A DNA stretch of 64,000 nt from JTS-AC122 sp050246015 (GTDB lineage Bacteria; Planctomycetota; Phycisphaerae; Phycisphaerales; UBA1924): positions 62,001 through 126,000 of the forward strand of contig JBFWWU010000003.1 of the NCBI GenBank assembly GCA_050246015.1. Reading direction: 5' to 3'. Positions 52,118 through 60,715 of this stretch are shown here, one piece after another. Made by a program: the position numbers and the translations under genes. Below the pieces are notes generated by a model that made no database searches, had not been told where the DNA came from, and saw only the letters and a program-made list of their open reading frames with translations. The stretch's first letter is position 1. Every line of letters begins with the position of its first letter.

Positions 52118-54538
52118 ATGTCAACGAAGGATCCGTTCCGACGCTCGCGTCTTTGCCGGCTGGCAGCGGTGCTGCTTTCGATCGCGGGCGGCGCCGCCTC
52201 GGCCCACGCCACGTGGTCGATCATCCTGGTCGACACTCGCACGGGCGAAGTGGCGATCGGCTCGGCGACATGCCTGACCGGGTTTGATCTGCGCGCGAAT
52301 ACGCCGGTCCTGCTCACGGGCATCGGCGGTGCGACGGCGCAGTCCGCGGTGGACTCGACGGGTCAGAACCGCGTCTTCATCCGCGATCAACTGCTGCTCC
52401 GCACAGACCCGTCGCTCATCATCGCGGGCCTGGCGGCCTTTGACTCCTCGCATCAGTCTCGGCAGTACGGCATCGTGGACACCTACCTCGACGGGCGGGC
52501 GGCGACGTTCACCGGCAGCGGGGCCGGTCAATACCGGGGCGGGGTGACGCGCCGGCTGATCGGCGCGGGGATGACGGGCGGGGACATCCTCCTGGCCGTT
52601 CAAGGAAACGTGCTCACCGGCGCGCCCGTCATCGACGCCGCCGTCCTGGCCGTCACCAACACGCGCGGCGACCTCGCGGAGCGCCTCATGGCGGGGATGG
52701 AGGCCGCCCGCATGTTCGGGGGCGACGGGCGATGCTCGTGCAGCGTCAACAACCCGACCGGGTGCGGCTCGCCACCGATGAACTTCACCAAGTCGGCGCA
52801 CATCGCTTACATGATGATCGCCCGCAGCGGCGACCGGGACGGTTGCAATGGGCTGTACCGCGTCGGGTCTTCGCCGCAGATGACCATCGCCGCGGACCTC
52901 AACCGCGACGGGAAGCCCGACCTGATCACGACCAACTCGTCGGCGTCGTCGGTGTCGGTGAATCTGAACCAGACGCCCCCGGGCACGGGGACGCCGATCT
53001 TCAGCCCGCTCCCGATCAACGCGACGGTAGGTTCCTCTCCGCGCGAGCCGGTTGCGCTGGATGCCGACGCGGACGGCGTGCTCGACATCGCCGTCTGCAA
53101 TCTCACCAGCGACAACGTCTCGGTGCTGATCGGCCGAGGGGATGGGTCGTTCCAGACCCGGGTCAACTACATGGTCGGCGATGCGCCGATCGCCATAACC
53201 GGCGGCGACTTCGACTCCGACGGAGACACGGACCTGGCCACGGTGAACCAGATCGCCGGCACCGTTTCCATTCTTGCCAACGACGGCGCCGGCGTCTTTT
53301 CGCTGGTGCTTTCGCCCCCCTGCGGGGCCGCGCCTTCATCGGTCGCGTGCGCCGATATCGATGACGACGGCGACCTGGACCTGATCGTCGGCGCGGCAAG
53401 CGCCAACGCCGTCAACTTGCTCATCAACTCCACCCCCCTGGGTGGCGGGGGGCCGATCGCGTTCAGCAATCAGGTCTCGCTCTCGGCCGGGCGCGGGATC
53501 TCGGGCGTCGCCGCGGCGGACTTCAATGCCGACGGGCTTGTTGACGTCGTGGCAGCCGCCGGCACGGACAGCCGGCTCTCGGTCATTCTCCAGACTTCGC
53601 CGGGCGTCTGGGCGCCGGCGACAAACGTGACGGTCGCTCCTGCGCCTACGGGCGTAGCCGCCCGCGATGTCACCGGCGACGGGGTCCCCGACCTGGTCAC
53701 CATCGCGCGCCAGGCGACGAACAGTTCTCTCGTGATCGCCCGGGGTCTGGGCGACGGCACGTTCGCCCCCGCGCAGCCCTTCTTCATCGGCATCACGCCG
53801 GGCCGGTTCTCGCTGGCCGACTTGAACGGCGACGGCGATCTCGACGCCGTGCTCCCGGTCACCAACGCCGGCGCCTCGGCGATGGTGATCGAAAACCTCG
53901 GCTCCGTTCAGGATCAATGGCTGGGGTACAACAGCGGACTTGGATGCGCGACGGGCAACTATTTCATGAACTTCAACGTCGCGAACCAGCAGGCCAGCGA
54001 TCCGGATCCGGTGCTCACGCTCCGAAGCCGGTTCGATCAATGGCGCGACTCGACCGCCGGCCATCCTGATGCGGTCCGCACCATCGTCATCTTCGACCGT
54101 GCCGCGCTGCCGGCCGACGGCGTGTCGCAGACACGGATGACGATCTGGCCGCGCGACTGGCGGAACATGCCGGTCGAGTTCCCCATCCAGTCCGTCTCGG
54201 TCGTCCCGGCGCCGGGGAGCGCGGGCGTCACGATGCAGGGCCCGGTCGAAGACAACGGCGACGGCTCCTTCAGCGTCCCGCTCACCGCGCGCGACTTCGT
54301 CGGGACCGACCGATTCCTTGTGCGCATCGAAGACGCCGAGGGGGGCCGGCCCGTCATTCTCATGTCCCCGCCTTCTCTGGGCACGTTCGGGGTTGACTGG
54401 AACGGGTCGGGCGCAGTCGATTCGCAGGATTTCCTCGCCTTTCTCGTTGATTTCCTGAGCGGCCACGCCGACATCACCGGAGACGGGGTCACCGATACCC
54501 AGGATCTCTTCGCGTACATCGCCGCGTTCTTCGGTTGA
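52118..54538 (+). CDS. Exported DUF1028/FG-GAP protein with dockerin-like tail
   Basis: The product has 806 residues from the ATG at 52118. A signal peptide (LCRLAAVLLSIAGGAASAHA) is followed by a DUF1028-type domain: TWSIILVDTRTGEVAIGSAT, TGIGGATAQSAVD and YRGGVTRRLIGAG (about 32-240). Then come VCBS/FG-GAP repeats with calcium-loop phrases DLNRDGKPDLI, DADADGVLDIAV, DFDSDGDTDLA, DIDDDGDLDLI, DFNADGLVDVV, DVTGDGVPDLV and DLNGDGDLDAV, spaced by about 50-60 residues as in a beta-propeller. The last 45 residues are a dockerin-like tail (DWNGSGAVDSQDFLAFLVDF and DITGDGVTDTQDLFAYI). It is likely surface-displayed or cell-envelope-bound. Confidence 0.9.
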   Translation: MSTKDPFRRSRLCRLAAVLLSIAGGAASAHATWSIILVDTRTGEVAIGSATCLTGFDLRANTPVLLTGIGGATAQSAVDSTGQNRVFIRDQLLLRTDPSLIIAGLAAFDSSHQSRQYGIVDTYLDGRAATFTGSGAGQYRGGVTRRLIGAGMTGGDILLAVQGNVLTGAPVIDAAVLAVTNTRGDLAERLMAGMEAARMFGGDGRCSCSVNNPTGCGSPPMNFTKSAHIAYMMIARSGDRDGCNGLYRVGSSPQMTIAADLNRDGKPDLITTNSSASSVSVNLNQTPPGTGTPIFSPLPINATVGSSPREPVALDADADGVLDIAVCNLTSDNVSVLIGRGDGSFQTRVNYMVGDAPIAITGGDFDSDGDTDLATVNQIAGTVSILANDGAGVFSLVLSPPCGAAPSSVACADIDDDGDLDLIVGAASANAVNLLINSTPLGGGGPIAFSNQVSLSAGRGISGVAAADFNADGLVDVVAAAGTDSRLSVILQTSPGVWAPATNVTVAPAPTGVAARDVTGDGVPDLVTIARQATNSSLVIARGLGDGTFAPAQPFFIGITPGRFSLADLNGDGDLDAVLPVTNAGASAMVIENLGSVQDQWLGYNSGLGCATGNYFMNFNVANQQASDPDPVLTLRSRFDQWRDSTAGHPDAVRTIVIFDRAALPADGVSQTRMTIWPRDWRNMPVEFPIQSVSVVPAPGSAGVTMQGPVEDNGDGSFSVPLTARDFVGTDRFLVRIEDAEGGRPVILMSPPSLGTFGVDWNGSGAVDSQDFLAFLVDFLSGHADITGDGVTDTQDLFAYIAAFFG

Positions 54539-54564
54539 AGCGAGCGTTGTCCATACCATCACGG

Positions 54565-56202
54565 ATGCCCGATCCGCATGCTGAGTCAGAGTCGCTTGGT
54601 GCGTTGTGCGATCCGCGGGGACTAAGCGTCATCCACCCCGAAGGTCGTGCCGACGGTCCCGCCGGCGCGACCTGGCGGTCATTCGATCCTGCCCAGGGCC
54701 AGTGGATCGGGCCGGAGATTCATTCCGCGAGCCCCGCCGCGGTGCGGCAAGCCTGCGATCTGGCCTCGCAGGCGTTCGATGAGAACGCGGTCCGGTCCAA
54801 GGAGGATCGCGCCGGCCTGCTGCGCGGCATCGCCGACAACCTCGTCGGGCTCGGTGATGCCCTCGTGCGACAGGCATGCCAGGAGACCGGGCTGGCGCCG
54901 GCGCGCATCACGGCGGAGCGTGACCGCACGGTCTTTCAACTCCGCATGTTCGCCGACGTCGTGAAGGAGGGGAACTGGGTCGATGCAGTTATCGATCACG
55001 GTGACCCGGCGCGGACTCCCCTGCCCAGGCCCGATGTGCGACGGATGCTGCGGCCGCTGGGCCCGGTCGCCGTCTTCGGCGCGAGCAACTTCCCTCTCGC
55101 CTACAGCGTCGCCGGCGGAGATACCGCGTCGGCGCTCGCGGCGGGGTGTCCCGTCATCGTCAAAGGACACGGGGCCCATCCGCTGACTGGTGAAATGACC
55201 GCGCGCGCCGTGGCGCACGCCGCGCGTGTCGCCGGCTGGCACCCGGGCACCTTCGCGTTTCTGCACGCCGGTGGCGAGCGCGACCTCGACGTGGGGCGGG
55301 AACTGGTGCTGAATCCGAACGTTCGGGCCGTCGGGTTCACCGGCTCGGTCAAGGGAGGGACGTCGCTGGTCGCACTCTCCACGCAGCGCACCAATCGGTT
55401 CGGGCCCGATCCGATTCCCGTCTTCGCCGAGATGGGAAGCGTCAATCCGGTCGTCGTCCTCCCCGGCGCGATCGAATCAGACGCAGCGAACATCGCGGCC
55501 AGGCTCGCCTCGTCCGCGACCAACTCCTCGGGCCAGATGTGCACCTGCCCAGGCCTGATCATCCTGATCGATTCGGGGGCGAGCACCGACGCGTTCGTTG
55601 ACGCGCTGGCGCACGGCGTCACCGCCGCCGGTGAGATGACCATGCTCACCGCGCGCACGAGGGATCTGCTGCGCGAACGGTGGCGCGAGGTGGAGCGCAC
55701 CCCCGGAGTCCGCCGCCTGACTCAATCGTCCGAAGGCCACTCGCCCGGCATCGCCACCCGCGCGGCGCTGTTCGCGGTCTCCGGCGAGGCGTTCGTGCGG
55801 CACCCGACTCTCTCGGAGGAATGCTTCGGACCCAGCGCCATCGTGGTTCGCTGCCGCAGCGCCGATGAACTGCTCGGCGTGGTGCAGCATGCCTTGCCGG
55901 GGAGTCTGACCGGTTCGATGTTCATGGCGGCGTCCGACGAGGGCATCGCGCCGCGAGTGCTCGCGCTGTTGTCGCGACTCGCCGGGCGCGTGATCGTCGG
56001 CGGCGTGCCGACCGGCGTGGAGGTCTGCGCCGCGATGGTGCACGCGGGCCCGTTTCCCGCATGCAGCCGACCGGATTCCAGTGCCGTGGGTCGCACGGCG
56101 CTCGCCCGCTGGTGCCGCCCGGTCTGCTACCAGAACGTTCCGGAGCATCTCCTGCCGCCGGAACTTCGAGAGGCGAATCCACTGTCGATCGTTCGGGTGT
56201 GA
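54565..56202 (+). CDS. Alpha-ketoglutarate semialdehyde-type aldehyde dehydrogenase
   Basis: The 545-residue ALDH-superfamily enzyme has the catalytic Cys326 in SSGQMCTCPG, the general-base Glu289 in FAEMGSVNPVVV, and coenzyme-binding segments PVAVFGASNFPLAYSVAGGD and VGFTGSVKGG. The overall pattern (S-G-Q-x-C-T-x-P-G and E-M-x-S-x-N-P) is that of 2,5-dioxovalerate/alpha-ketoglutarate semialdehyde dehydrogenases, used at the end of non-phosphorylating pentose and hydroxyproline routes. The ATG at 54565 is preferred; a TTG at 54535 would overlap the previous stop. The stop codon lies inside the terminal repeat of MITE-like copy B. Confidence 0.9.
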   Translation: MPDPHAESESLGALCDPRGLSVIHPEGRADGPAGATWRSFDPAQGQWIGPEIHSASPAAVRQACDLASQAFDENAVRSKEDRAGLLRGIADNLVGLGDALVRQACQETGLAPARITAERDRTVFQLRMFADVVKEGNWVDAVIDHGDPARTPLPRPDVRRMLRPLGPVAVFGASNFPLAYSVAGGDTASALAAGCPVIVKGHGAHPLTGEMTARAVAHAARVAGWHPGTFAFLHAGGERDLDVGRELVLNPNVRAVGFTGSVKGGTSLVALSTQRTNRFGPDPIPVFAEMGSVNPVVVLPGAIESDAANIAARLASSATNSSGQMCTCPGLIILIDSGASTDAFVDALAHGVTAAGEMTMLTARTRDLLRERWREVERTPGVRRLTQSSEGHSPGIATRAALFAVSGEAFVRHPTLSEECFGPSAIVVRCRSADELLGVVQHALPGSLTGSMFMAASDEGIAPRVLALLSRLAGRVIVGGVPTGVEVCAAMVHAGPFPACSRPDSSAVGRTALARWCRPVCYQNVPEHLLPPELREANPLSIVRV

Positions 56203-56340
56203 CCATCCGTTTTTCTGAGCCGGACCGCGCAAGCGGTCGGCGGAAGCGCTCGGGCGCCAAGAGACCGCGCACGCCCCCCCTCTCCCCTCCCCCGCCGGCT
56301 CGCGCCGGGCGGCTCAGATGAAAATAGCATGGTGACACCC
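56195..56340 (-). mobile_element. MITE-like inverted-repeat element, copy B
   Basis: A 146-bp element with ends GGGTGTGACC (56195-56204) and GGTGACACCC (56331-56340), 9 of 10 bases inverted-repeated. Both ends continue into TCTGAGCCG-type segments, giving an imperfect terminal repeat of about 30 bp. It is inverse in orientation to copy A. It also holds the GACCGC-GCGGTC hairpin (56224-56239) and a purine/pyrimidine-skewed centre. It supplies the last Val codon and the stop of the dehydrogenase gene and lies 52 bases before hldE. Confidence 0.75.
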
Positions 56341-56392
56341 GGCGTCGGGCTGGAGCGCGGCACGGGCCGCGAACACGCAATAATCTGGGCGA

Positions 56393-57916
56393 ATGGACAC
56401 CCTTCGACATGCCCTGGCCGCGTGGAAGCCGTTTCGGGCGCTGGTGGTCGGCGATTTCATGCTGGACCAACTCGTGTATGGCAACGCGGAGCGTCTGACG
56501 CCGGAGGCGCCGGTCCCGGTTCTGCACGTGCAGCGTGAAGAGGACCGTCCGGGTGGAGCGGCGAACGTGTGCCTGGACCTGGCGGCGATGCACGCGAAGG
56601 TGGAGACGTTCGGGGTGATCGGTTCGGACGCGGCGGGGGCGTCGCTGCGGCGGCTGCTGGCCGGGGCGACGATCCAGACGCGTGGGCTGATCGAGGACGC
56701 GTCGCGTCCGACGACGATCAAGCGAAGCCTGATCGGGATGGCGCAGCACCGGCACCCGCAACGGATGTTCCGCGTGGATTACGAGTCGAAGGACCCGCTG
56801 CCGATCGCGGTGATGCAGCGGATCATCGACGAGTTTTCGAGGGCGCTTCCCGGCGCGAGCGTGGTGTGCATCGAGGACTACAACAAGGGTGTGTGCAACG
56901 AGCAGGTGTGCCGCGAGGTGATCCGGCTGTCGCGTCTGGCGGGGGTGCCGGTGCTGATCGATCCGGCGGCGATCGGGGACTACACGAAATACCGGGGGGC
57001 GACGGTGATCACACCGAACCGGGCCGAGGCGGCGCTGGCGTCGGGCGCGAAGATCGCGCCCGAGGCGGCGCCGATCCTTCATTCCGACCTGGGGACGGGG
57101 CTGCTGCGCGATCTGGAACTCGAGGCGGTGGTGATCACGCTGGACCGTCACGGCGCGCTGCTGGTGGAGCGGGAAGGGGAGGGGGGCGTGCGGTGCGCCG
57201 CCGTGCCCACGGTGGCGAGGCAGGTGTACGACGTGACGGGGGCGGGGGACATGGTGCTGGCGGCGCTGGCGGGGGCGCGGGCGCACGGGGTGGACTGGCT
57301 GAGCGCGGTGCGTCTGGCCAATGTGGCGGCGGGGCTTGAGGTCGCCGTGTTCGGCGTGGTGCCGATCCCGATCGAGCAGATCCACCGGGAGGTGATCGCG
57401 CGGGAGCGGGAGGCCCACGCGGGCGGGTCGCACGCCAAGACCCGCACGCTGGAGGAACTGCTGGTGGAGGTCGCGGCGCTGCGGCGCGAAGGGAAAAAGA
57501 TCGTCTTCACCAACGGGTGCTTCGACGTGCTGCACGTGGGGCACTTGTCGATCCTCAAGCGGGCGGCGGCGCTGGGGGACTTCCTGGTGGTCGCGACGAA
57601 CTGCGACGCGACGGTGTCGCGCCTGAAGGGGCCCGGGCGGCCGGTCAACAACGAGAGCGACCGGGCGGAGATGCTGGGAGGGCTGGCGTGCGTCGGCGCG
57701 GTGATCATCTTTGAGGAAGAGACGCCGGAGCGCATCGTCCGCGCGATCCGGCCGGATGTGCTGGTGAAAGGGGCGGAATATTCACTTTCACAGGTGCCCG
57801 GGGCCGAGTTTGTACAGTCGATCGGGGGGCGCGTTGAACTGCTGGAGATGGTCGAGGGCCGGAGCACGAGCAGCACGGTGGAACGGATCCGGCGGGCGCC
57901 GGCGCCGGGCGGGTGA
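56393..57916 (+). CDS. hldE: Bifunctional heptose-7-P kinase / heptose-1-P adenylyltransferase
   Basis: The 507-residue protein makes ADP-D-glycero-beta-D-manno-heptose for LPS inner core. The N-terminal PfkB/ribokinase domain (1-330) has VVGDFMLDQLVYGNAERLTPE split across 18-38, GGAANVCLDL, IEDYNKG and the anion hole DVTGAGDMVLAALAG. The C-terminal cytidylyltransferase-like domain (345-500) starts KIVFTNGCFDVLHVGHLSIL with the HVGH motif and has a VEGRSTSSTVERIRR ISTT-like signature. Both domains look complete. This supports an outer membrane with heptose-containing LPS in this organism. gmhA and gmhB are not visible here. Confidence 0.95.
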   Translation: MDTLRHALAAWKPFRALVVGDFMLDQLVYGNAERLTPEAPVPVLHVQREEDRPGGAANVCLDLAAMHAKVETFGVIGSDAAGASLRRLLAGATIQTRGLIEDASRPTTIKRSLIGMAQHRHPQRMFRVDYESKDPLPIAVMQRIIDEFSRALPGASVVCIEDYNKGVCNEQVCREVIRLSRLAGVPVLIDPAAIGDYTKYRGATVITPNRAEAALASGAKIAPEAAPILHSDLGTGLLRDLELEAVVITLDRHGALLVEREGEGGVRCAAVPTVARQVYDVTGAGDMVLAALAGARAHGVDWLSAVRLANVAAGLEVAVFGVVPIPIEQIHREVIAREREAHAGGSHAKTRTLEELLVEVAALRREGKKIVFTNGCFDVLHVGHLSILKRAAALGDFLVVATNCDATVSRLKGPGRPVNNESDRAEMLGGLACVGAVIIFEEETPERIVRAIRPDVLVKGAEYSLSQVPGAEFVQSIGGRVELLEMVEGRSTSSTVERIRRAPAPGG

Positions 57917-57922
57917 ACAACG

Positions 57923-58399
57923 ATGGACGTGAGCAGGAGGGAACCGGTGGGGCCAACAGGCGATAGCGCACGCATCCACGTCGGGGTGATCTACCGCGAA
58001 TACGTGGAAGCGATGCTCGCGGGGAGCAAGACGATCGAATCGCGTCTTGCGAAGGTGCGGTGCGCCCCATTCGGCATGGTCCGGGCGGGCGACCGGCTGT
58101 ACATCAAGGAGCGCGGGGGGCCGGTCCGGGCGACGGCCGTGATCGAGCGCGTGGAATACTTCGAGGACATGACGCCGCGGATCGTGCGGTCGCTTCAGCG
58201 GCGATTCAATGATCGGATCCTGGGGCCCGAGGAATACTGGCGAGCCCGGGCGAAAGCCCGCTTCGGCACGCTGCTGTGGGTGAAAGATTTGGAACCGGTG
58301 CGGTTCGGCCCGGTGATCCCCACGTTCTACGGTTCGGCGTGGATGTCGCTGCCTGCGTCGCGGTGCGTGTATCCGGAGTGCGTGCGGCCTGCGGCGTGA
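57923..58399 (+). CDS. ASCH/PUA-like domain protein
   Basis: The 158-residue protein has the ASCH-type beginning HVGVIYREYVEAMLAGSKTIESRL (split at 19-42), followed by GDRLYIKERGGPVRATAVIERVEYFEDM. This matches the beta-barrel RNA-binding-like fold (hydrophobic strand, K-T-x-E-x-R turn, G-D-x-L strand). The family is associated with RNA binding or nucleoside hydrolysis. The C-terminal 60 residues are less conserved and include two Cys (CVYPEC). The start follows hldE by 6 bases, so the two are probably co-transcribed. Confidence 0.75.
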   Translation: MDVSRREPVGPTGDSARIHVGVIYREYVEAMLAGSKTIESRLAKVRCAPFGMVRAGDRLYIKERGGPVRATAVIERVEYFEDMTPRIVRSLQRRFNDRILGPEEYWRARAKARFGTLLWVKDLEPVRFGPVIPTFYGSAWMSLPASRCVYPECVRPAA

Positions 58400-58468
58400 A
58401 CGAGAGGTCCGAGGCGGATGCCCGGAACCGGGCGAGGAGTTTTCCGCGTCGCCTACCCTTGGCGCGAG

Positions 58469-59470
58469 ATGACTTCTTCGAGTTCGAGCGAGGCAGTTTC
58501 GGCCGCTGGCGTGCGTTCCGCGTCGGCGGGCGTGGCTCTCGCGCCCGGCGCCGAACGCGCCGCCGGGCAGTCTGGCATGTGGGCGCGTCTGCGGCTGGCG
58601 GCCGGGGATATCAAGTTGGCGCATTCTGTGTTCGCCATGCCGTTCGCGGTGCTGGCGGCGTTCGTGGCGCGGACGGTCGATGCGTCGTGGGGCATATTCG
58701 CCGGTCAACTGGCACTCGTCGTCGTGTGCATGGTGCTGGCGCGGACGTGGGCAATGCTGGTGAATCGGCTGGCGGACCGCGCCTTCGACGCCGCGAACCC
58801 GCGGACGACGCGCCGCGTGATCGCATCGGGGAGGCTCAGCGCCGCGAGCGGGCGGGCGATGGCGTCGGCATGCGCCGCGGCGTTTGTCGCGGCGGCGAGC
58901 GGATTCTGGGTGCTTTTCGGCAACTTCTGGCCGACGGTGCTGAGCGTACCCGTGCTCGGATGGATCGCGTTCTACAGTTACACGAAGCGGTTCACGTGGT
59001 GGTGCCATGTGTTCCTGGGAGGGGCGCTGGCGGCGTCGCCGATCGCGGCGGCGATCGCGGTGAACCCGTCGGCGCTGCAAACGGCCCCGGTGCTGTGGTG
59101 GCTCTCGGGGATGGTCGTGCTGTGGGTCGCGGGGTTCGACATCATCTACGCGCTGCAGGATGTTGAGTTCGACCGGCGCAGCGGGCTGTACAGCGTGCCG
59201 GCGAGGCTGGGCGTGGGACGGGCCATTTGGATGAGCCGCGGGCTTCACGCGGGGGCGTTTGCCTGCCTGGTGGCCGCCGGGCTGTCGGAGCCTCGTTTCG
59301 GGGTGGTGATCTGGATCGGCGTCGGCCTGGTGGCGGGGTTGCTGTGCCTGGAGCACGTGGTGCTGGCGCGGCGCGGGCAGGCGGGGCTGGACATGGCGTT
59401 TTTCACGCTTAACGGGATCGTGTCGTGCGTGCTGGGCGTGGCGGGGATCGTTGACTTGGTGCTGGTGTAG
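58469..59470 (+). CDS. UbiA-family prenyltransferase
   Basis: The 333-residue, eight-helix integral membrane protein carries both Asp-rich motifs: NRLADRAFDAANPRTTRR (first, about 101-118) and YALQDVEFDRRSGLYSVPARLG (second, about 222-243). These bind the Mg-prenyl diphosphate. The enzyme prenylates an aromatic ring such as 4-hydroxybenzoate or, in the futalosine route, a naphthoate. In Planctomycetota, MqnP-like menaquinone enzymes are plausible, but no other quinone gene is in the window. The N-terminal 35 residues are a Ser/Ala-rich soluble tail. The ATG at 58469 is used. Confidence 0.9.
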   Translation: MTSSSSSEAVSAAGVRSASAGVALAPGAERAAGQSGMWARLRLAAGDIKLAHSVFAMPFAVLAAFVARTVDASWGIFAGQLALVVVCMVLARTWAMLVNRLADRAFDAANPRTTRRVIASGRLSAASGRAMASACAAAFVAAASGFWVLFGNFWPTVLSVPVLGWIAFYSYTKRFTWWCHVFLGGALAASPIAAAIAVNPSALQTAPVLWWLSGMVVLWVAGFDIIYALQDVEFDRRSGLYSVPARLGVGRAIWMSRGLHAGAFACLVAAGLSEPRFGVVIWIGVGLVAGLLCLEHVVLARRGQAGLDMAFFTLNGIVSCVLGVAGIVDLVLV

Positions 59471-59520
59471 GGGGCGCGAGGGAGGGGGAGCCTGCGCGAA
59501 CCAAAACCCAACGCCCGGCG

Positions 59521-59544
59521 TATTTTCAGATATTACTGAAAATA
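59521..59544. promoter_or_regulatory. Palindromic operator candidate upstream of gbsR-like gene
   Basis: A perfect inverted repeat TATTTTCAG-ATATTA-CTGAAAATA (9-bp arms, 6-bp spacer) lies 38 bases before the ATG of the GbsR/MarR-family gene. It is strongly AT-rich against the high-GC background, as expected for a dimeric winged-helix operator overlapping a promoter. Autoregulation is inferred. Confidence 0.7.
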
Positions 59545-59581
59545 TTGTTGCTCCAATCGCGGATGGAGGTACGATTAGCAC

Positions 59582-60139
59582 ATGGCCCTAGGCTCGAATC
59601 AGCGCCGGGTTGTCTCGAAGCAGGAGCTCGACGCGGCGCGGGCCAGGTTCGTTGCGGCGTGGGGGCAGATGGGGGCGACCTGGGGGATCTCGCGCACGAT
59701 GGCGGAGATCCACGCGCTGCTGTACATCCGGGGCGAGCCGCTGAACACCGACGAGATCATGGACGAACTGAGCATCTCGCGCGGGAACGCGTCGATGTCG
59801 CTGCGGTCGCTCGTTGAATGGGGGATTGTGTCGCGTGTGCATAAGCGGGGGGACCGCAAGGAATACTTCCAGGCTGAGCAGGACGTGTGGGCACTGTGCC
59901 GGACGATCATCCGGGAGCGGCTGCGCCGGGAGATCCACCCGCTGATGACCGCGCTCTTCGAGGTGCGCGACATGACGCAGGGCGCCGGCGGGAGCGCCGA
60001 AGGGGTGAGCGAGCACAACAAGCGCATGGACGACCTGCTGGAACTGATGCAGATGATCGATCGGTTGGGAGAGCGGTTCGTGGGGTCGGACGGGCGCGGG
60101 CTGCGTCTGGCGGCGAGCGTGCTATCGAAGGTGCCGTGA
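59582..60139 (+). CDS. GbsR/MarR-family transcriptional regulator
   Basis: The 185-residue protein has a winged helix-turn-helix at about 35-105: SRTMAEIHALLYIRGEPLNT, then DEIMDELSISRGNASMSLRS (recognition helix) and WGIVSRVHKRGDRKEYFQAE (wing). The C-terminal helical part forms the dimer. The S-R-G-N-A-S-M-S-L-R-x-L motif is typical of GbsR-like regulators of compatible-solute genes. A palindrome just upstream suggests autorepression. The only downstream same-strand gene is a hypothetical, so the regulon cannot be inferred. Confidence 0.92.
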   Translation: MALGSNQRRVVSKQELDAARARFVAAWGQMGATWGISRTMAEIHALLYIRGEPLNTDEIMDELSISRGNASMSLRSLVEWGIVSRVHKRGDRKEYFQAEQDVWALCRTIIRERLRREIHPLMTALFEVRDMTQGAGGSAEGVSEHNKRMDDLLELMQMIDRLGERFVGSDGRGLRLAASVLSKVP

Positions 60140-60175
60140 TACTGGGAGCGGGTCCACTCGCTCGGGCGATACGAC

Positions 60176-60685
60176 ATGACGACGTTCAAGACGCCCATTT
60201 CGGTTCGCGGGAGCGTGCAGGGACGACCTGAAGCGCCGCTGGCCGCCGGGCTGGAGGTCGCGATCGTCTGGGCAGTGTCGCCGGAGGGGCTGGGGGCGGT
60301 GTCGCGGGTGCTCGGGGCGGCGGTCCAAAGCGCGCGGGTAACGGCGGAGACGTCGGCGAGCGGGTTGTGCGTGCGGCTGGAGGGGCACGGGCCGGAGGCG
60401 GCGGGTTTGCCGGCGGGCACCGGCGGGCTGGGAGAGCGACGAGCGGTGCTGCTGGACCTCGCGGCCCCGGAACTTGCGATCGAGCACGACGAGGAATCGG
60501 GGCTGGTCCACATCGACGCGGCCGCGCACCGGTGGGCGGTATCGCTTGTGGTCGATCACGATGCGGGATCGAGGCCGCGCGGCGTCGCGTACGCGCGGGT
60601 GGACACGATCGTCGCGGCGGTGCCCGGCTTTCGCGCCGCCCACCTCGGCCGACCGGAACTCGCGGGGACGGCGGCGACTCGCTGA
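60176..60685 (+). CDS. Hypothetical protein, Ala/Gly-rich
   Basis: The 169-residue protein starts MTTFKTPISVRGSVQGRPEA. It contains beta-prone segments (VAIVWAVSPEGLGAVSRVLG, RWAVSLVVDHDAG) but no recognised domain, signal peptide or metal motif. It begins 36 bases after the GbsR-like stop and is likely co-transcribed with it. High Ala/Gly content makes false prediction possible, but the frame has a plausible hydrophobic core and an ATG at the expected distance. Confidence 0.55.
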   Translation: MTTFKTPISVRGSVQGRPEAPLAAGLEVAIVWAVSPEGLGAVSRVLGAAVQSARVTAETSASGLCVRLEGHGPEAAGLPAGTGGLGERRAVLLDLAAPELAIEHDEESGLVHIDAAAHRWAVSLVVDHDAGSRPRGVAYARVDTIVAAVPGFRAAHLGRPELAGTAATR

Positions 60686-60715
60686 GAACGAGCGGGCGGT
60701 CGATCCGGCGCACGA

